64,000 nt of DNA from Bacteroidia bacterium (GTDB lineage Bacteria; Bacteroidota; Bacteroidia; B-17B0; Aurantibacillaceae), in assembly GCA_016787445.1 (NCBI GenBank), contig JAEUTQ010000028.1:1-64000 (forward strand), written 5' to 3'. The notes under the pieces were generated by a model. The model saw only the letters and a list, made by a program, of their open reading frames with translations, was not told where the DNA came from and did no database searches. This document shows, one piece after another, positions 37,954-45,955 of this stretch (positions within the stretch are counted from its first letter, which is position 1; each line of letters starts with the position of its first letter). Position numbers and translations under genes: made by a program.

Positions 37954-38829
37954 ATGCTCAAAGGCCCGGTACAGGTTGCTCCTTTTAAGGAGCATAACAT
38001 ATTGGATATTGCACACTCTGAACCACATGAGTTCGATGTGATAACCTATTTACCTGAACAGCCTTCAAATTTTATTCTTTCCGGAAAATTTTCTCTGCAG
38101 CAATACTGCCAGTGTTTGCTTCGCAAACTTTTTTCATTGAATAAATCCAAAATCAAACCATTCATTCAATATCAATGCGAACAATTGCAAGATCCTTTTG
38201 TATGGCTAAACAAATTTGAAAAACTCATTGACCTTAACCGGGAATTATTTACCACCAAAGAGGAAAACATAAAAGTTGAAAAAGCATTGATGGTAATTGA
38301 ATTATTACGTCAGGAGATTGAATGCAATAAATTCAATAAAGCTGCTCGATTTGATTTTGATAGAGTAAAAGGAAAATTGAAACAGTATTCTTCACCCGAA
38401 GAGCAATTGAGTTTTTTATACGAAGCCCAAGCAGAATATTTACAAAACAAACCGAAATTAGTTGACCCTTCTGAAATTCCTTTTGATCAAAAGTGTTCGA
38501 TTGAGATTGAAAAAATAGAACGATTAGAACAATTGAAAAAAAGAACAACACAACGAACAGCAGTATTAATTGGCAAAAGCATAAAGGAAAAAATTGCAAT
38601 TCGCGGACATCTGAATATTTTGGTGGATGCATTTTATCAAATGCTACATGAGAAAAAGACAAACGGTTTGCCTTACATTGATGCAACTGCCTCTGAAATT
38701 ACCGATTTCATCGTAAATAATTTTGTAGATAAAGATGGTCATCCAATTTCTGAAAGCACAGTCCGTACCATGCTATCACCTAATAAACCGGAGAAAAGAC
38801 CCAAAAATGATAACCGAATTCAACTTTAA
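37954..38829 (+). CDS. Uncharacterised helical protein, possible DNA-binding C-terminus
   Basis: A 291-aa, mostly helical protein of a type I associate with Bacteroidota mobile elements but cannot name. A long Lys/Glu-rich helix runs about 150-215 (coiled coil, IEIEKIERLEQLKKR). The C-terminal 75 residues (LNILVDAFYQMLHEKK, then ISESTVRTMLSP) look like a winged-helix or HTH domain. It is first in a two-gene unit, 3 bases before the 567-aa gene. A regulatory role is a guess from layout only. Confidence 0.65.
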   Translation: MLKGPVQVAPFKEHNILDIAHSEPHEFDVITYLPEQPSNFILSGKFSLQQYCQCLLRKLFSLNKSKIKPFIQYQCEQLQDPFVWLNKFEKLIDLNRELFTTKEENIKVEKALMVIELLRQEIECNKFNKAARFDFDRVKGKLKQYSSPEEQLSFLYEAQAEYLQNKPKLVDPSEIPFDQKCSIEIEKIERLEQLKKRTTQRTAVLIGKSIKEKIAIRGHLNILVDAFYQMLHEKKTNGLPYIDATASEITDFIVNNFVDKDGHPISESTVRTMLSPNKPEKRPKNDNRIQL

Positions 38830-38832
38830 GAT

Positions 38833-40536
38833 ATGAGTGAAAAAAAAGAAAAAGAGAGGGACGAAAAAGGCGATGTAAAATTTGATTATAAAATCGATTG
38901 GCAAAAAATTCGAGAAGATAGATATACTTACATTTTTCATTATTACGATGAAGATAAAAAGCGCTACTTCCCCTACTTTGGTTTGTTTAGCACTACAGAT
39001 GAAGTTTTAGTGAAAGCAAAGCAAGATTCAAATTTTTACGAAAAGCAATTGTATTGGACACCTGATAACCCACCTTATGATTTTTTTATACGATATCATA
39101 ACTGGCAACTCGAATTATTGGTAGAACACTTTAAAGAAGTATTTGAAGAAAGGGCATTTCTTGATGGTTATCAACCGAGCCATAAATATTTCAAAATTAT
39201 TCTTCCGAAGCCCGTGCATGATGAAATAATTAATTGCATTAATGATTTTGAACTATTGCAAATAAGAGATTTGTTATTTGAGATTATCTCAGTTGCACAA
39301 GATAAGTACATTGATGATGTTGTTTTCTGGGAACAACCTGAAATGCAAAAGTTAATTACAAGTGCAGAAAAGGAAACACAGAAAGCAATTGACATAATTC
39401 AACGTTTGGATGAAAAACCATGGATGCGAGGCGATACTGGGGCAAAAAAACCATCCGAACTACTTCACATAAATTTTGCATTCAATGACGGCACAGTAAA
39501 AATTGAACACTCCTGGCTTGCAAAAGAGTTTATTGATCACTTCAAAAGACATTATTCTGATTTGCACTACAAAAACTGGAAATTGGATTTGGAGCAATAT
39601 CCTGATCGTTTTAAGGATAATATTAAAAAGCAGCAATTCAAATATAGACTGGCAAAGTCATTTTACAACCTGCTCACCAAAGGGAAATTCTTTGAAGTAA
39701 CCAGAAAGGAACCAACGCCTAACAGATTAATGCTATGCATTGCCAAGCTACTGGAGTTCTGTTCCATTTCGGTGGCAGGTCCGGATGAATTAGACGAAAT
39801 AAAAATAAAGAACGTAAGAAACTGGTTAAATCGTAATGAACTGCAACCTGCAATTACTTTTTTAGAAGTTCCCGCAAATAAGGAAAGACTCCTTAAATAT
39901 TTCGAGCCGGAATTTATCAATATAACCGATGATGTAAAAAGAGCAGATGCTCTTTCCCTTGCTGCTTTTTTGAGTAAGAAGTATAACGTTGATCACATGC
40001 TTTCTGATCTTGCTCATATAACCCAGGCAATAATAGAAGGGAATTGGTTAATCGGGCACCAGATGTTTGCAGGTGGTATTCCGAGAGAAGCACCGTTTGA
40101 AGAATTCCAAAGTTTTAGAAAATTGATCAAAGGTGTAAAGAGTAAACAAAAAATTACATCATTGAAATTTAAGATTGAAGGTGATGAAGCCGAATATGAA
40201 TTGGAACAACGTTTACCAATATACTTAATTGAGGAAGCGTTAAAAGAATATTCGGAAGATCATCAGGTTGAAATGGACACCGATCTGATAAATACGAATT
40301 CCGCCCAATTTAATCAACCTGAAGAACGTTTCATGGTCCGTTTTGTAAACTCATTTTATAACTATTTGCTGACCGAAGCACCGCCAGCAGAAAACGAATA
40401 TATGCCATCAGAGCGGTATTACGGTATTATTGCTGATATGCTACAAAAGACTTGGTTTTTCTATCACCAACGTCATCCGGATTGGTTCATTATTGCTAAA
40501 GTGAAGCAGTGGCATAAGCTGGCATTAAAAAAATAA
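38833..40536 (+). CDS. Uncharacterised 567-aa protein with internal duplication
   Basis: No known domain is recognised. The protein shows two similar blocks: LHINFAFNDGTVKIEH with RLAKSFYNLLTKGKFFEV and, about 220 residues later, TSLKFKIEGDEAEYELE with RFVNSFYNYLLTEAP. Each block pairs a short beta segment with a following helical segment, so the protein seems to have arisen by duplication of one module. It has no signal peptide or membrane span. It is 3 bases after the 291-aa gene and probably acts with its product. Confidence 0.65.
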   Translation: MSEKKEKERDEKGDVKFDYKIDWQKIREDRYTYIFHYYDEDKKRYFPYFGLFSTTDEVLVKAKQDSNFYEKQLYWTPDNPPYDFFIRYHNWQLELLVEHFKEVFEERAFLDGYQPSHKYFKIILPKPVHDEIINCINDFELLQIRDLLFEIISVAQDKYIDDVVFWEQPEMQKLITSAEKETQKAIDIIQRLDEKPWMRGDTGAKKPSELLHINFAFNDGTVKIEHSWLAKEFIDHFKRHYSDLHYKNWKLDLEQYPDRFKDNIKKQQFKYRLAKSFYNLLTKGKFFEVTRKEPTPNRLMLCIAKLLEFCSISVAGPDELDEIKIKNVRNWLNRNELQPAITFLEVPANKERLLKYFEPEFINITDDVKRADALSLAAFLSKKYNVDHMLSDLAHITQAIIEGNWLIGHQMFAGGIPREAPFEEFQSFRKLIKGVKSKQKITSLKFKIEGDEAEYELEQRLPIYLIEEALKEYSEDHQVEMDTDLINTNSAQFNQPEERFMVRFVNSFYNYLLTEAPPAENEYMPSERYYGIIADMLQKTWFFYHQRHPDWFIIAKVKQWHKLALKK

Positions 40537-40664
40537 TTACTCAAAAGAAGACCATCTTAATTTACTGATTTGCAATAGGAACAAAGGCCTCCAAAATTGG
40601 TCATCTTGTGTTCCTGCCAACCTTCTCCCTTCTATGTTTCTTTGCTATAAATAATTTAATTAGC

Positions 40665-40784
40665 ATGGAAAAAAAGAAAAAACCGGGCAAAAGTAAAAGG
40701 ATCGGCAAATGGTGGGAGACGAATAAAGATATTCTGAAATCAGTTCTCGATTTTTTAAAAATTATAATTAGCCTCCTATTTTAA
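40665..40784 (+). CDS. Small basic/hydrophobic ORF of 39 aa
   Basis: An ATG-to-TAA frame reads MEKKKKPGKSKRIGKWW, then a hydrophobic, probably helical end (ILKSVLDFLKIIISLLF). Such a basic head plus short hydrophobic helix is seen in type I toxin peptides and small membrane peptides. It ends 5 bases before the first GGTCA palindrome. No homolog is known to me, and a chance ORF is possible. Confidence 0.35.
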   Translation: MEKKKKPGKSKRIGKWWETNKDILKSVLDFLKIIISLLF

Positions 40785-40788
40785 GCAC

Positions 40789-40804
40789 AGGTCAAAAATG
40801 ACCT
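40789..40804. repeat. Palindrome AGGTCA-N4-TGACCT, copy 1
   Basis: A perfect 16-base dyad, followed 8 bases later (start to start) by another TGACCA and then TTGCC. The same arrangement recurs at 41014-41038. The copies flank a 560-base gap that holds otherwise only the 39-aa frame and a terminator. Confidence 0.6.
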
Positions 40805-40852
40805 CCTGACCATTGCCAATTCAGGGATTCATCCTTTTTGGCAAAAATCTTT

Positions 40853-40889
40853 AACCGCATTTCAGCTCCGCTGTCTTGCGGTTTTTTTT
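40853..40889 (+). terminator. Rho-independent terminator
   Basis: AACCGCA pairs with TGCGGTT around a 17-base loop and is followed by a run of T on the plus strand. It would end transcripts of the 37954-40536 unit or of the 39-aa frame. Confidence 0.6.
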
Positions 40890-41013
40890 CGTGAAACTCA
40901 AGTTTTATTTTGCTGCTCAATTAAAACTTGTTAGTTGAACAATACCGATCGCTTGCGCATCGGGAATTTCCAAAAATCAAACTTCCATACACCTCAACAA
41001 CTTAGATAAACTC

Positions 41014-41027
41014 GGTCACATGTGACC
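41014..41027. repeat. Palindrome GGTCACATGTGACC, copy 2
   Basis: A perfect 14-base dyad with the same GGTCA-N4-TGACC plan as at 40789, followed 10 bases later by TGACCAATGC, resembling TGACCATTGC after copy 1. It lies 69 bases before the start of the excisionase-like gene, a plausible operator or replication-initiator site. Confidence 0.6.
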
Positions 41028-41095
41028 TCTTTTGACCAATGCGACCCTTCGCGATTTTATTGTTTTGCTCCATAAACATTTAAAAAGCACAAATT

Positions 41096-41374
41096 ATGGA
41101 AGCAGTAATCTTAACCAAAGAGCAATTCACCGAATTGAAGGGTTCACTCGATGAAATCAAAAACAAAATCGAGAACCAAAACAAAAAACCACACGAAGTA
41201 TTTATCGATAATCAGGAGTTCCTGATCATGATGAAAATTTCAAAACGCACAGCTCAAACCTGGCGCGATGAAGGTAAAATTTCATTCTCTCAGGTAGGAA
41301 ACAAAATCTACTACAAGTTATCCGATGTAGAAGCATTATTGAGTCAGCACTATGTAAAAAGTTTCAAAAAGTAA
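41096..41374 (+). CDS. HTH protein, excisionase-like
   Basis: A 92-aa protein. A short coiled coil (about 8-30) precedes a MerR-type helix-turn-helix with the wing (FLIMMKISKRTAQTWRDEG, then ISFSQVGNKIYYKLSDVEAL), the layout of Bacteroidota excisionase-like and HTH_17 proteins. It may control element excision or bind the palindromes upstream. Its TAA stop is part of the Shine-Dalgarno sequence TAAGGAGG of the next gene. Confidence 0.8.
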   Translation: MEAVILTKEQFTELKGSLDEIKNKIENQNKKPHEVFIDNQEFLIMMKISKRTAQTWRDEGKISFSQVGNKIYYKLSDVEALLSQHYVKSFKK

Positions 41375-41384
41375 GGAGGTCATA

Positions 41385-41771
41385 ATGGAAAAATACAGAG
41401 AAACATTAAATGACCTCACTTGGCCGGAACTACTGCAACAAGTTGCAGCGGTCCTTGCCCGTGATGAAAAAGCATTGGAGAACAATGTAAACTACTACAA
41501 AAAAATGTTAGGCGATAGTAATGCAGACAAAGAAAAGTTGAATCGTTTGTTTGATAAACTGCAACTCGATAAGCTTCGTTTATCTTATTTCTCCGAACTG
41601 TTTTTTCGTATTGATGAAGGCAATTACAAATTCATGATTATGAATTTAGAATCTTGTATCAAGCAGGAAACTGAATTGCAAAACCGTTCCCCAAAAGATT
41701 GGGTCGCAACAGTTCGATACGAGAACGGTGAAATCAAAGTGTATTTCATGGCATTGTCTTACTATCAATAA
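41385..41771 (+). CDS. Hypothetical 128-aa protein
   Basis: Helical protein of 128 aa, no recognised domain, ending in a short beta hairpin (VATVRYENGEIKVYFMALSYY). Translation is preceded by AAGGAGG five bases before the ATG, which is unusual in Bacteroidota. It lies between the HTH gene and the ATPase gene in a tightly packed operon (gap of 8 bases to the ATPase) and so is likely part of the same replication or mobility unit. Confidence 0.65.
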   Translation: MEKYRETLNDLTWPELLQQVAAVLARDEKALENNVNYYKKMLGDSNADKEKLNRLFDKLQLDKLRLSYFSELFFRIDEGNYKFMIMNLESCIKQETELQNRSPKDWVATVRYENGEIKVYFMALSYYQ

Positions 41772-41779
41772 CCGTAATC

Positions 41780-42934
41780 ATGATCGATATACCAGCACCA
41801 CCTTCTAAAAATGGCGATTCTCAGTTACCTGCGGTAACTCTCGAATCTGCCAAAAGCAAGCTTGCAAGGCTGCTGGCCTCACAACAGCAGATCAAAGAAA
41901 ACAAAGGCAAGCCTATTTCATTTAGCCAGCCGATATTATGGCAAAAAGAAAATCCGGTTTTCTTTCCGAAAACCATTAACGTAATCCAGGGCAAAGCCGG
42001 TGTACACAAATCACGATTGGCAGAAACCATTTGCGCTTCGCTTCTAAAAACTCCTGAAAGTAATCGCGACCTTTTAGGATTCAAAAGAAGTTTGCTCAGT
42101 CGTTACGCTGTGTGCTATGTGGACACCGAACGAAATCTTTCCGACCAATTACCTTATTCCTTACAGCAAATTCAATTAAAAGCAGGGTTCACTATTCAAG
42201 ACCATCCGTACGGTTTTGATTATATCTCACTACTTGAATTTGCCCGTGAAGAGCGTTTTGAAATGCTCAATATGTACATCGACCATATTCGTAAAAAATT
42301 TCCAATGCATTTATTTATTGTATTGGATGTAATTACCGATTGTGTTTTCAATTTCAACGATACAAAAGACAGCATGAAATTGATTGATATGATGAATCAA
42401 ACCATCAACAGGTATGATGTTACATTTCTTGCACTCATTCACGAAAATCCGGGAAACACAGATAAAGCGCGAGGACATTTAGGAACCGAAATTTTGAACA
42501 AAGCAAGTACAGTGGTGCAAATCGGATTTGAAAAAGATGCCGAGAACCACAACACCAACTTGATTAAAGTAGCTTTTCTCAAATGTAGAAGTTCCAAAAA
42601 GCACGAACCGTTTTATGTGCAGTATTCCGATACGGAAAAAGGATTGGTCATTGCAGACTTAACTACCATACAGGAAACAATGGATAGCCGAAATCAGAAA
42701 GCATCATTGGATAGCACCCTTGAATTTATTGGGGCATTCCTAACCGAACCAATGCCGCGAAAAGAATTCATTGAAAAACTGTGTGCAGAAATGAACTGCA
42801 AAGAGAGAACCGTTGAAGCCCGGCTTAAATCAATCATCACTCATAGCTTCGCTATTCCTGTGGGTGATGGCAAAGCGAAAACGCTTTGCAAAAAAACCGA
42901 GAATAGAGAAATCATTTATTATCTAACCGATTAA
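41780..42934 (+). CDS. RecA/RepA-like AAA ATPase
   Basis: A 384-aa P-loop ATPase, similar in plan to hexameric RepA-type helicases of plasmids and Bacteroidota elements. Walker A is GKAGVHKS at 71-78, where His replaces the glycine before the lysine of the usual GxxGxGK[ST]; a Walker B strand is FIVLDVITD, preceded by YVDTERN. The C-terminal part (about 315-384) resembles a winged helix. It is the third gene of an operon with the HTH protein and may drive replication or partition of the element. The role is inferred. Confidence 0.75.
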   Translation: MIDIPAPPSKNGDSQLPAVTLESAKSKLARLLASQQQIKENKGKPISFSQPILWQKENPVFFPKTINVIQGKAGVHKSRLAETICASLLKTPESNRDLLGFKRSLLSRYAVCYVDTERNLSDQLPYSLQQIQLKAGFTIQDHPYGFDYISLLEFAREERFEMLNMYIDHIRKKFPMHLFIVLDVITDCVFNFNDTKDSMKLIDMMNQTINRYDVTFLALIHENPGNTDKARGHLGTEILNKASTVVQIGFEKDAENHNTNLIKVAFLKCRSSKKHEPFYVQYSDTEKGLVIADLTTIQETMDSRNQKASLDSTLEFIGAFLTEPMPRKEFIEKLCAEMNCKERTVEARLKSIITHSFAIPVGDGKAKTLCKKTENREIIYYLTD

Positions 42935-42945
42935 AAATTCAAATT

Positions 42946-43722
42946 ATGCAAAACAAAAATGAATCAAAATTCTGTGAATTCCTTCGCAAACTAAAAACAG
43001 TTTTCGGAGGCAAAGGTCAAATACAAGACCCAACTGAAGCTCGTGAGTACGAGCAACTCGAAAAAGAAAATAAACTGGTGCTATCGTACCTTACGGTACG
43101 TAAGCTCATAGGTATTCTCGGTTTTTTCCTGCCGTTTGTACTTTTGATTGGTCCGTTTATTCTTTCTGCTTGCTGTTACATTCAGCCGTCAATCAGCAAC
43201 TATTACCACACAATTATGCGTGATGTGTTTGTGGGTTACATGTGTGCACTTTCAATTTTCCTGCTCTCTTACAAAGGCTATGATATTGTTGATCGTGTTC
43301 TCACATTCCTTGCAGGAACGTTCGGTTTGTTGGTCGCTTTGCTTCCAACCACTTTCAAAATTCCAATCTTGCCTTGCAACATTGAATGTTCACGTTTCAT
43401 TCCGGATATAGTTGGCACCATTCATTTAATTTCTGCCGGTCTGTTTTTACTTTGCCTGGCATTTATGAGCTTGTTTCTTTTTACAAAAGGTGAAACCACA
43501 CCAACACCTCAAAAACTCATCCGAAACAAAATCTACAAGGCTGCCGGGTACATTATCCTAATCTGTGTTGGCTTGCTCGTTCTCTATTTTGCTTTGCCGG
43601 ATTCTGTGACCGATCACCTGATAGTCTTAAAGCCGATTTTCTGGTTAGAAACCATCGCGGTAATGGCATTCGGTATTTCATGGCTTGTAAAAGGCGGAAT
43701 GTTCTTTGCAGACCACGAATAG
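42946..43722 (+). CDS. Polytopic membrane protein of unknown function
   Basis: A 258-aa protein with a charged cytoplasmic start (about 1-45) and about six hydrophobic spans. SNYYHTIMRDVFVGYMCALS and the FLLSYKGYD that follows are like segments I have seen in Bacteroidota DUF998-type proteins, which is a weak link. It follows the ATPase gene by 11 bases, so it may be in its operon; it is followed by a hairpin and a terminator. Confidence 0.65.
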   Translation: MQNKNESKFCEFLRKLKTVFGGKGQIQDPTEAREYEQLEKENKLVLSYLTVRKLIGILGFFLPFVLLIGPFILSACCYIQPSISNYYHTIMRDVFVGYMCALSIFLLSYKGYDIVDRVLTFLAGTFGLLVALLPTTFKIPILPCNIECSRFIPDIVGTIHLISAGLFLLCLAFMSLFLFTKGETTPTPQKLIRNKIYKAAGYIILICVGLLVLYFALPDSVTDHLIVLKPIFWLETIAVMAFGISWLVKGGMFFADHE

Positions 43723-43748
43723 TAAATTATTGAAAAAGAGATAATTAC

Positions 43749-43802
43749 CACTTTTGCAAGTTTGCAGACCCTTATATATGGGTGTGCAAGACTGCAAAGG
43801 TG
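43749..43802. repeat. Long imperfect hairpin
   Basis: Two 23-base arms (43749-43771 and 43780-43802) match in 18 positions when inverted, around the loop TTATATAT. It lies between the membrane protein gene and the restriction operon, in a 248-base gap. Confidence 0.5.
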
Positions 43803-43805
43803 CTT

Positions 43806-43824
43806 CCCTGAGCCAGTCGAAGGG
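43806..43824. repeat. Short palindromic repeat of the CCCTTCGACTGGCTCAGGG type
   Basis: The motif CCCTGAGCCAGTCGAAGGG sits immediately after the long hairpin. Sequences of this kind recur as short interspersed palindromes in many bacterial genomes. Only one copy is present in this window. Confidence 0.4.
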
Positions 43825-43855
43825 TGAAAGCCAAAATTTACTCTCTATTTCATTT

Positions 43856-43890
43856 GCGGTTTACTACGAATTCTGTAGTAAACCGCTTTT
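43856..43890 (+). terminator. Rho-independent terminator
   Basis: A perfect 12-bp stem (GCGGTTTACTAC, 43856-43867, with GTAGTAAACCGC, 43875-43886) is followed by T4. It isolates the restriction operon from the upstream ATPase/membrane operon. Confidence 0.85.
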
Positions 43891-43921
43891 CATTTATTTG
43901 CACCTCAATATATCATTTTGT

Positions 43922-43955
43922 GAGATAGATATATAAATTTCCATATATTTATCTC
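43922..43955. promoter_or_regulatory. Inverted-repeat operator upstream of the XRE regulator
   Basis: GAGATAGATATAT (43922-43934) and ATATATTTATCTC (43943-43955) are inverted copies with one mismatch in 13 and an 8-base spacer. They end 15 bases before the regulator start codon, overlapping the likely promoter (TTTG at 43917-43920; TATATTTA at 43944-43951). This is where an autoregulating XRE protein would bind. Confidence 0.55.
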
Positions 43956-43970
43956 TGCAAAAAGTGCAAA

Positions 43971-44171
43971 ATGAATCGTATCAAAGAAGTATTGGAAGAA
44001 AAAGACCTAACTCAAACCTGGTTATCCGAAAAACTCGGCAAGAGTTATAACATGGTTAACTCGTATGTTCAGAACAGAAGACAGCCCAGCATTGAAGTAC
44101 TTTTTGAGATAGCGAAGATTTTGAAGGTGGACCCTAAAGAATTATTAAAAACGAAAGAAAAAATTAAATGA
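43971..44171 (+). CDS. XRE-family HTH regulator of the restriction operon
   Basis: A 66-aa single-domain lambda-repressor-like HTH protein (LTQTWLSEKLGKSYNMVNSY, recognition helix about 25-40). Its TGA overlaps the ATG of hsdM (ATGA), so both are translated as a unit. It probably acts like a C protein or small repressor that sets restriction-modification expression, using the inverted repeat upstream. Confidence 0.88.
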   Translation: MNRIKEVLEEKDLTQTWLSEKLGKSYNMVNSYVQNRRQPSIEVLFEIAKILKVDPKELLKTKEKIK

Positions 44172-45955
44172 GTTTAAATACCCACTCCCTTCAACCTATA
44201 ATCAACTTCCTTTGGACAGTTGCTGATGATGTATTAGTGAATACCTATCAAAAAGGAAAATACAAAGATGTTATTTTGCCAATGGTAGTCATCCGTAGGT
44301 TGGATCTATTATTAGAACCTACAAAGGATAAAGTCCTTTCAACCTTTAAGGAGTATAATAAAAAATTACAAAACCTTGAAAATTTACTTACGAGTAAAAA
44401 GCACGGTACCGGATTGGCATTTTATAATACTTCAAAGTTTACCTTGAAGAAATTATTGGATGATCCGAAAAACCTTAGAAGTAATTTTGAAAATTACCTG
44501 AATGGCTTTTCTGATAACGTGCAGGATATTATCAAGCAATTCAAATTCAGAAATGAAATTGAAACTTTAGCCGATGCAGATATTCTATTTTCATTAATTG
44601 AAAAATTCTGTTCTCCAAAAGTTGAATTACATCCTGATAAATTACCACCATTGGCAATGGGTTATGTTTACGAAGATTTGGTAAGACGTTTCAATGAGGA
44701 AAATAACGAAGAAGCAGGAGAACACTTTACCCCGCGAGAAATTATTGATCTAATGACGCACCTTGTCTTTCTTCCGGTGAAAGATAAAATTAAACAAGGA
44801 ACATATTTGTTTTACGATCCATGTGTTGGTAGTGGCGGGATGTTAACCATTGCAAAGAATTTTATGCAAGATCCTAGCGGATTAATTAAAAGCGATGCAA
44901 CAGTTCATTTGTATGGTCAGGAAAGCACTCCGTTTATTTATGCAACATGTAAAAGCGACATGCTGATTAAAGGAGAAGATCCTGATAAAATTGCTTACGG
45001 CAGTACATTAAGTGCTTATGGATTTGATAAAGATTTGAAGTTCGACTTTATGCTTACCAATCCGCCTTATGGTAAAACCTGGGCACCTGATAAAAAGGCC
45101 TTAAGTGTTGGATCTAAAGGAGCAATCATTGATAAGCGCTTTATGCTAAAAGGCAGCTACAAAGAAGAAGCAGTTACAAGTCGAGTGAATGACGGCCAGT
45201 TAATGTTTGTTTTGCACATGTTAAGCAAGATGAAAGATACTGAACTTGGCAGCCGCATTGCATCCGTTCATAATGGTTCCGCTTTATTTACTGGTGACGC
45301 AGGACAAGGTGAAAGTGAAATTCGTAAACACATTATCGAAAATGATTTACTAGAAGCAATTATTGCTTTACCTCATGACATGTTCTACAATACTGGTATT
45401 CCTACTTACATTTTCTTTATTACAAACAGAAAAAGCAAAAAAAGAAAAGGGAAAGTTCAGTTGATCAATGCAACGTCCGAAAAGTTCTACAGTAAGATGC
45501 GTAAACCTTTGGGCAAAAAAAGAGTTGAGTTTTTACCGGAGCATATTAAGTTGATCGAAACCATGTACCTCAATTTTGAGGAAAATGAATATAGTAGAAT
45601 TTTCGACAATAAGGACTTTGGTTATGCTCAAATTACCGTCAACCGTCCTTTAAAGGATGAAAAAGGCAAAACTGTTTTCGCGAGTAAGGGAAAACCAAAA
45701 CCTGATCCGAAATTAAAGGATACTGAAAACATACCTTTGAAAGAAGATATACAGGAATTCTTTGAACGGGAAGTTTTACCTTTTGCACCTGATGCTTGGT
45801 GGGATAAAAAAGACACCAAAATTGGCTATGAAATAAATTTTGCCAAATACTTCTATAAACACCAACCGCCAAGACCATTGACAGAAATTGCCAAAGACAT
45901 TTTTGCCATTGAGCAGGAAACAGACGGTTTACTAAAAGAGATTATACAAGCATGA
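44168..45955 (+). CDS. hsdM: Type I restriction-modification, DNA methyltransferase subunit
   Basis: A 595-aa N6-adenine methyltransferase. Motif I (S-adenosylmethionine binding) is D217-P-C-V-G-S-G-G-M, motif IV is N298-P-P-Y, and the N-terminal HsdM helical domain is complete (about 1-150). It methylates the target adenines together with HsdS so that host DNA is protected from HsdR. The ATGA overlap with both the regulator and hsdS marks a compact operon. Confidence 0.95.
   Translation: MSLNTHSLQPIINFLWTVADDVLVNTYQKGKYKDVILPMVVIRRLDLLLEPTKDKVLSTFKEYNKKLQNLENLLTSKKHGTGLAFYNTSKFTLKKLLDDPKNLRSNFENYLNGFSDNVQDIIKQFKFRNEIETLADADILFSLIEKFCSPKVELHPDKLPPLAMGYVYEDLVRRFNEENNEEAGEHFTPREIIDLMTHLVFLPVKDKIKQGTYLFYDPCVGSGGMLTIAKNFMQDPSGLIKSDATVHLYGQESTPFIYATCKSDMLIKGEDPDKIAYGSTLSAYGFDKDLKFDFMLTNPPYGKTWAPDKKALSVGSKGAIIDKRFMLKGSYKEEAVTSRVNDGQLMFVLHMLSKMKDTELGSRIASVHNGSALFTGDAGQGESEIRKHIIENDLLEAIIALPHDMFYNTGIPTYIFFITNRKSKKRKGKVQLINATSEKFYSKMRKPLGKKRVEFLPEHIKLIETMYLNFEENEYSRIFDNKDFGYAQITVNRPLKDEKGKTVFASKGKPKPDPKLKDTENIPLKEDIQEFFEREVLPFAPDAWWDKKDTKIGYEINFAKYFYKHQPPRPLTEIAKDIFAIEQETDGLLKEIIQA

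Noticed and set aside
37954-38829. RteC-like regulator
   Set aside because: The element context invites it, but the KPxFxSxLIY-type core of RteC is absent.
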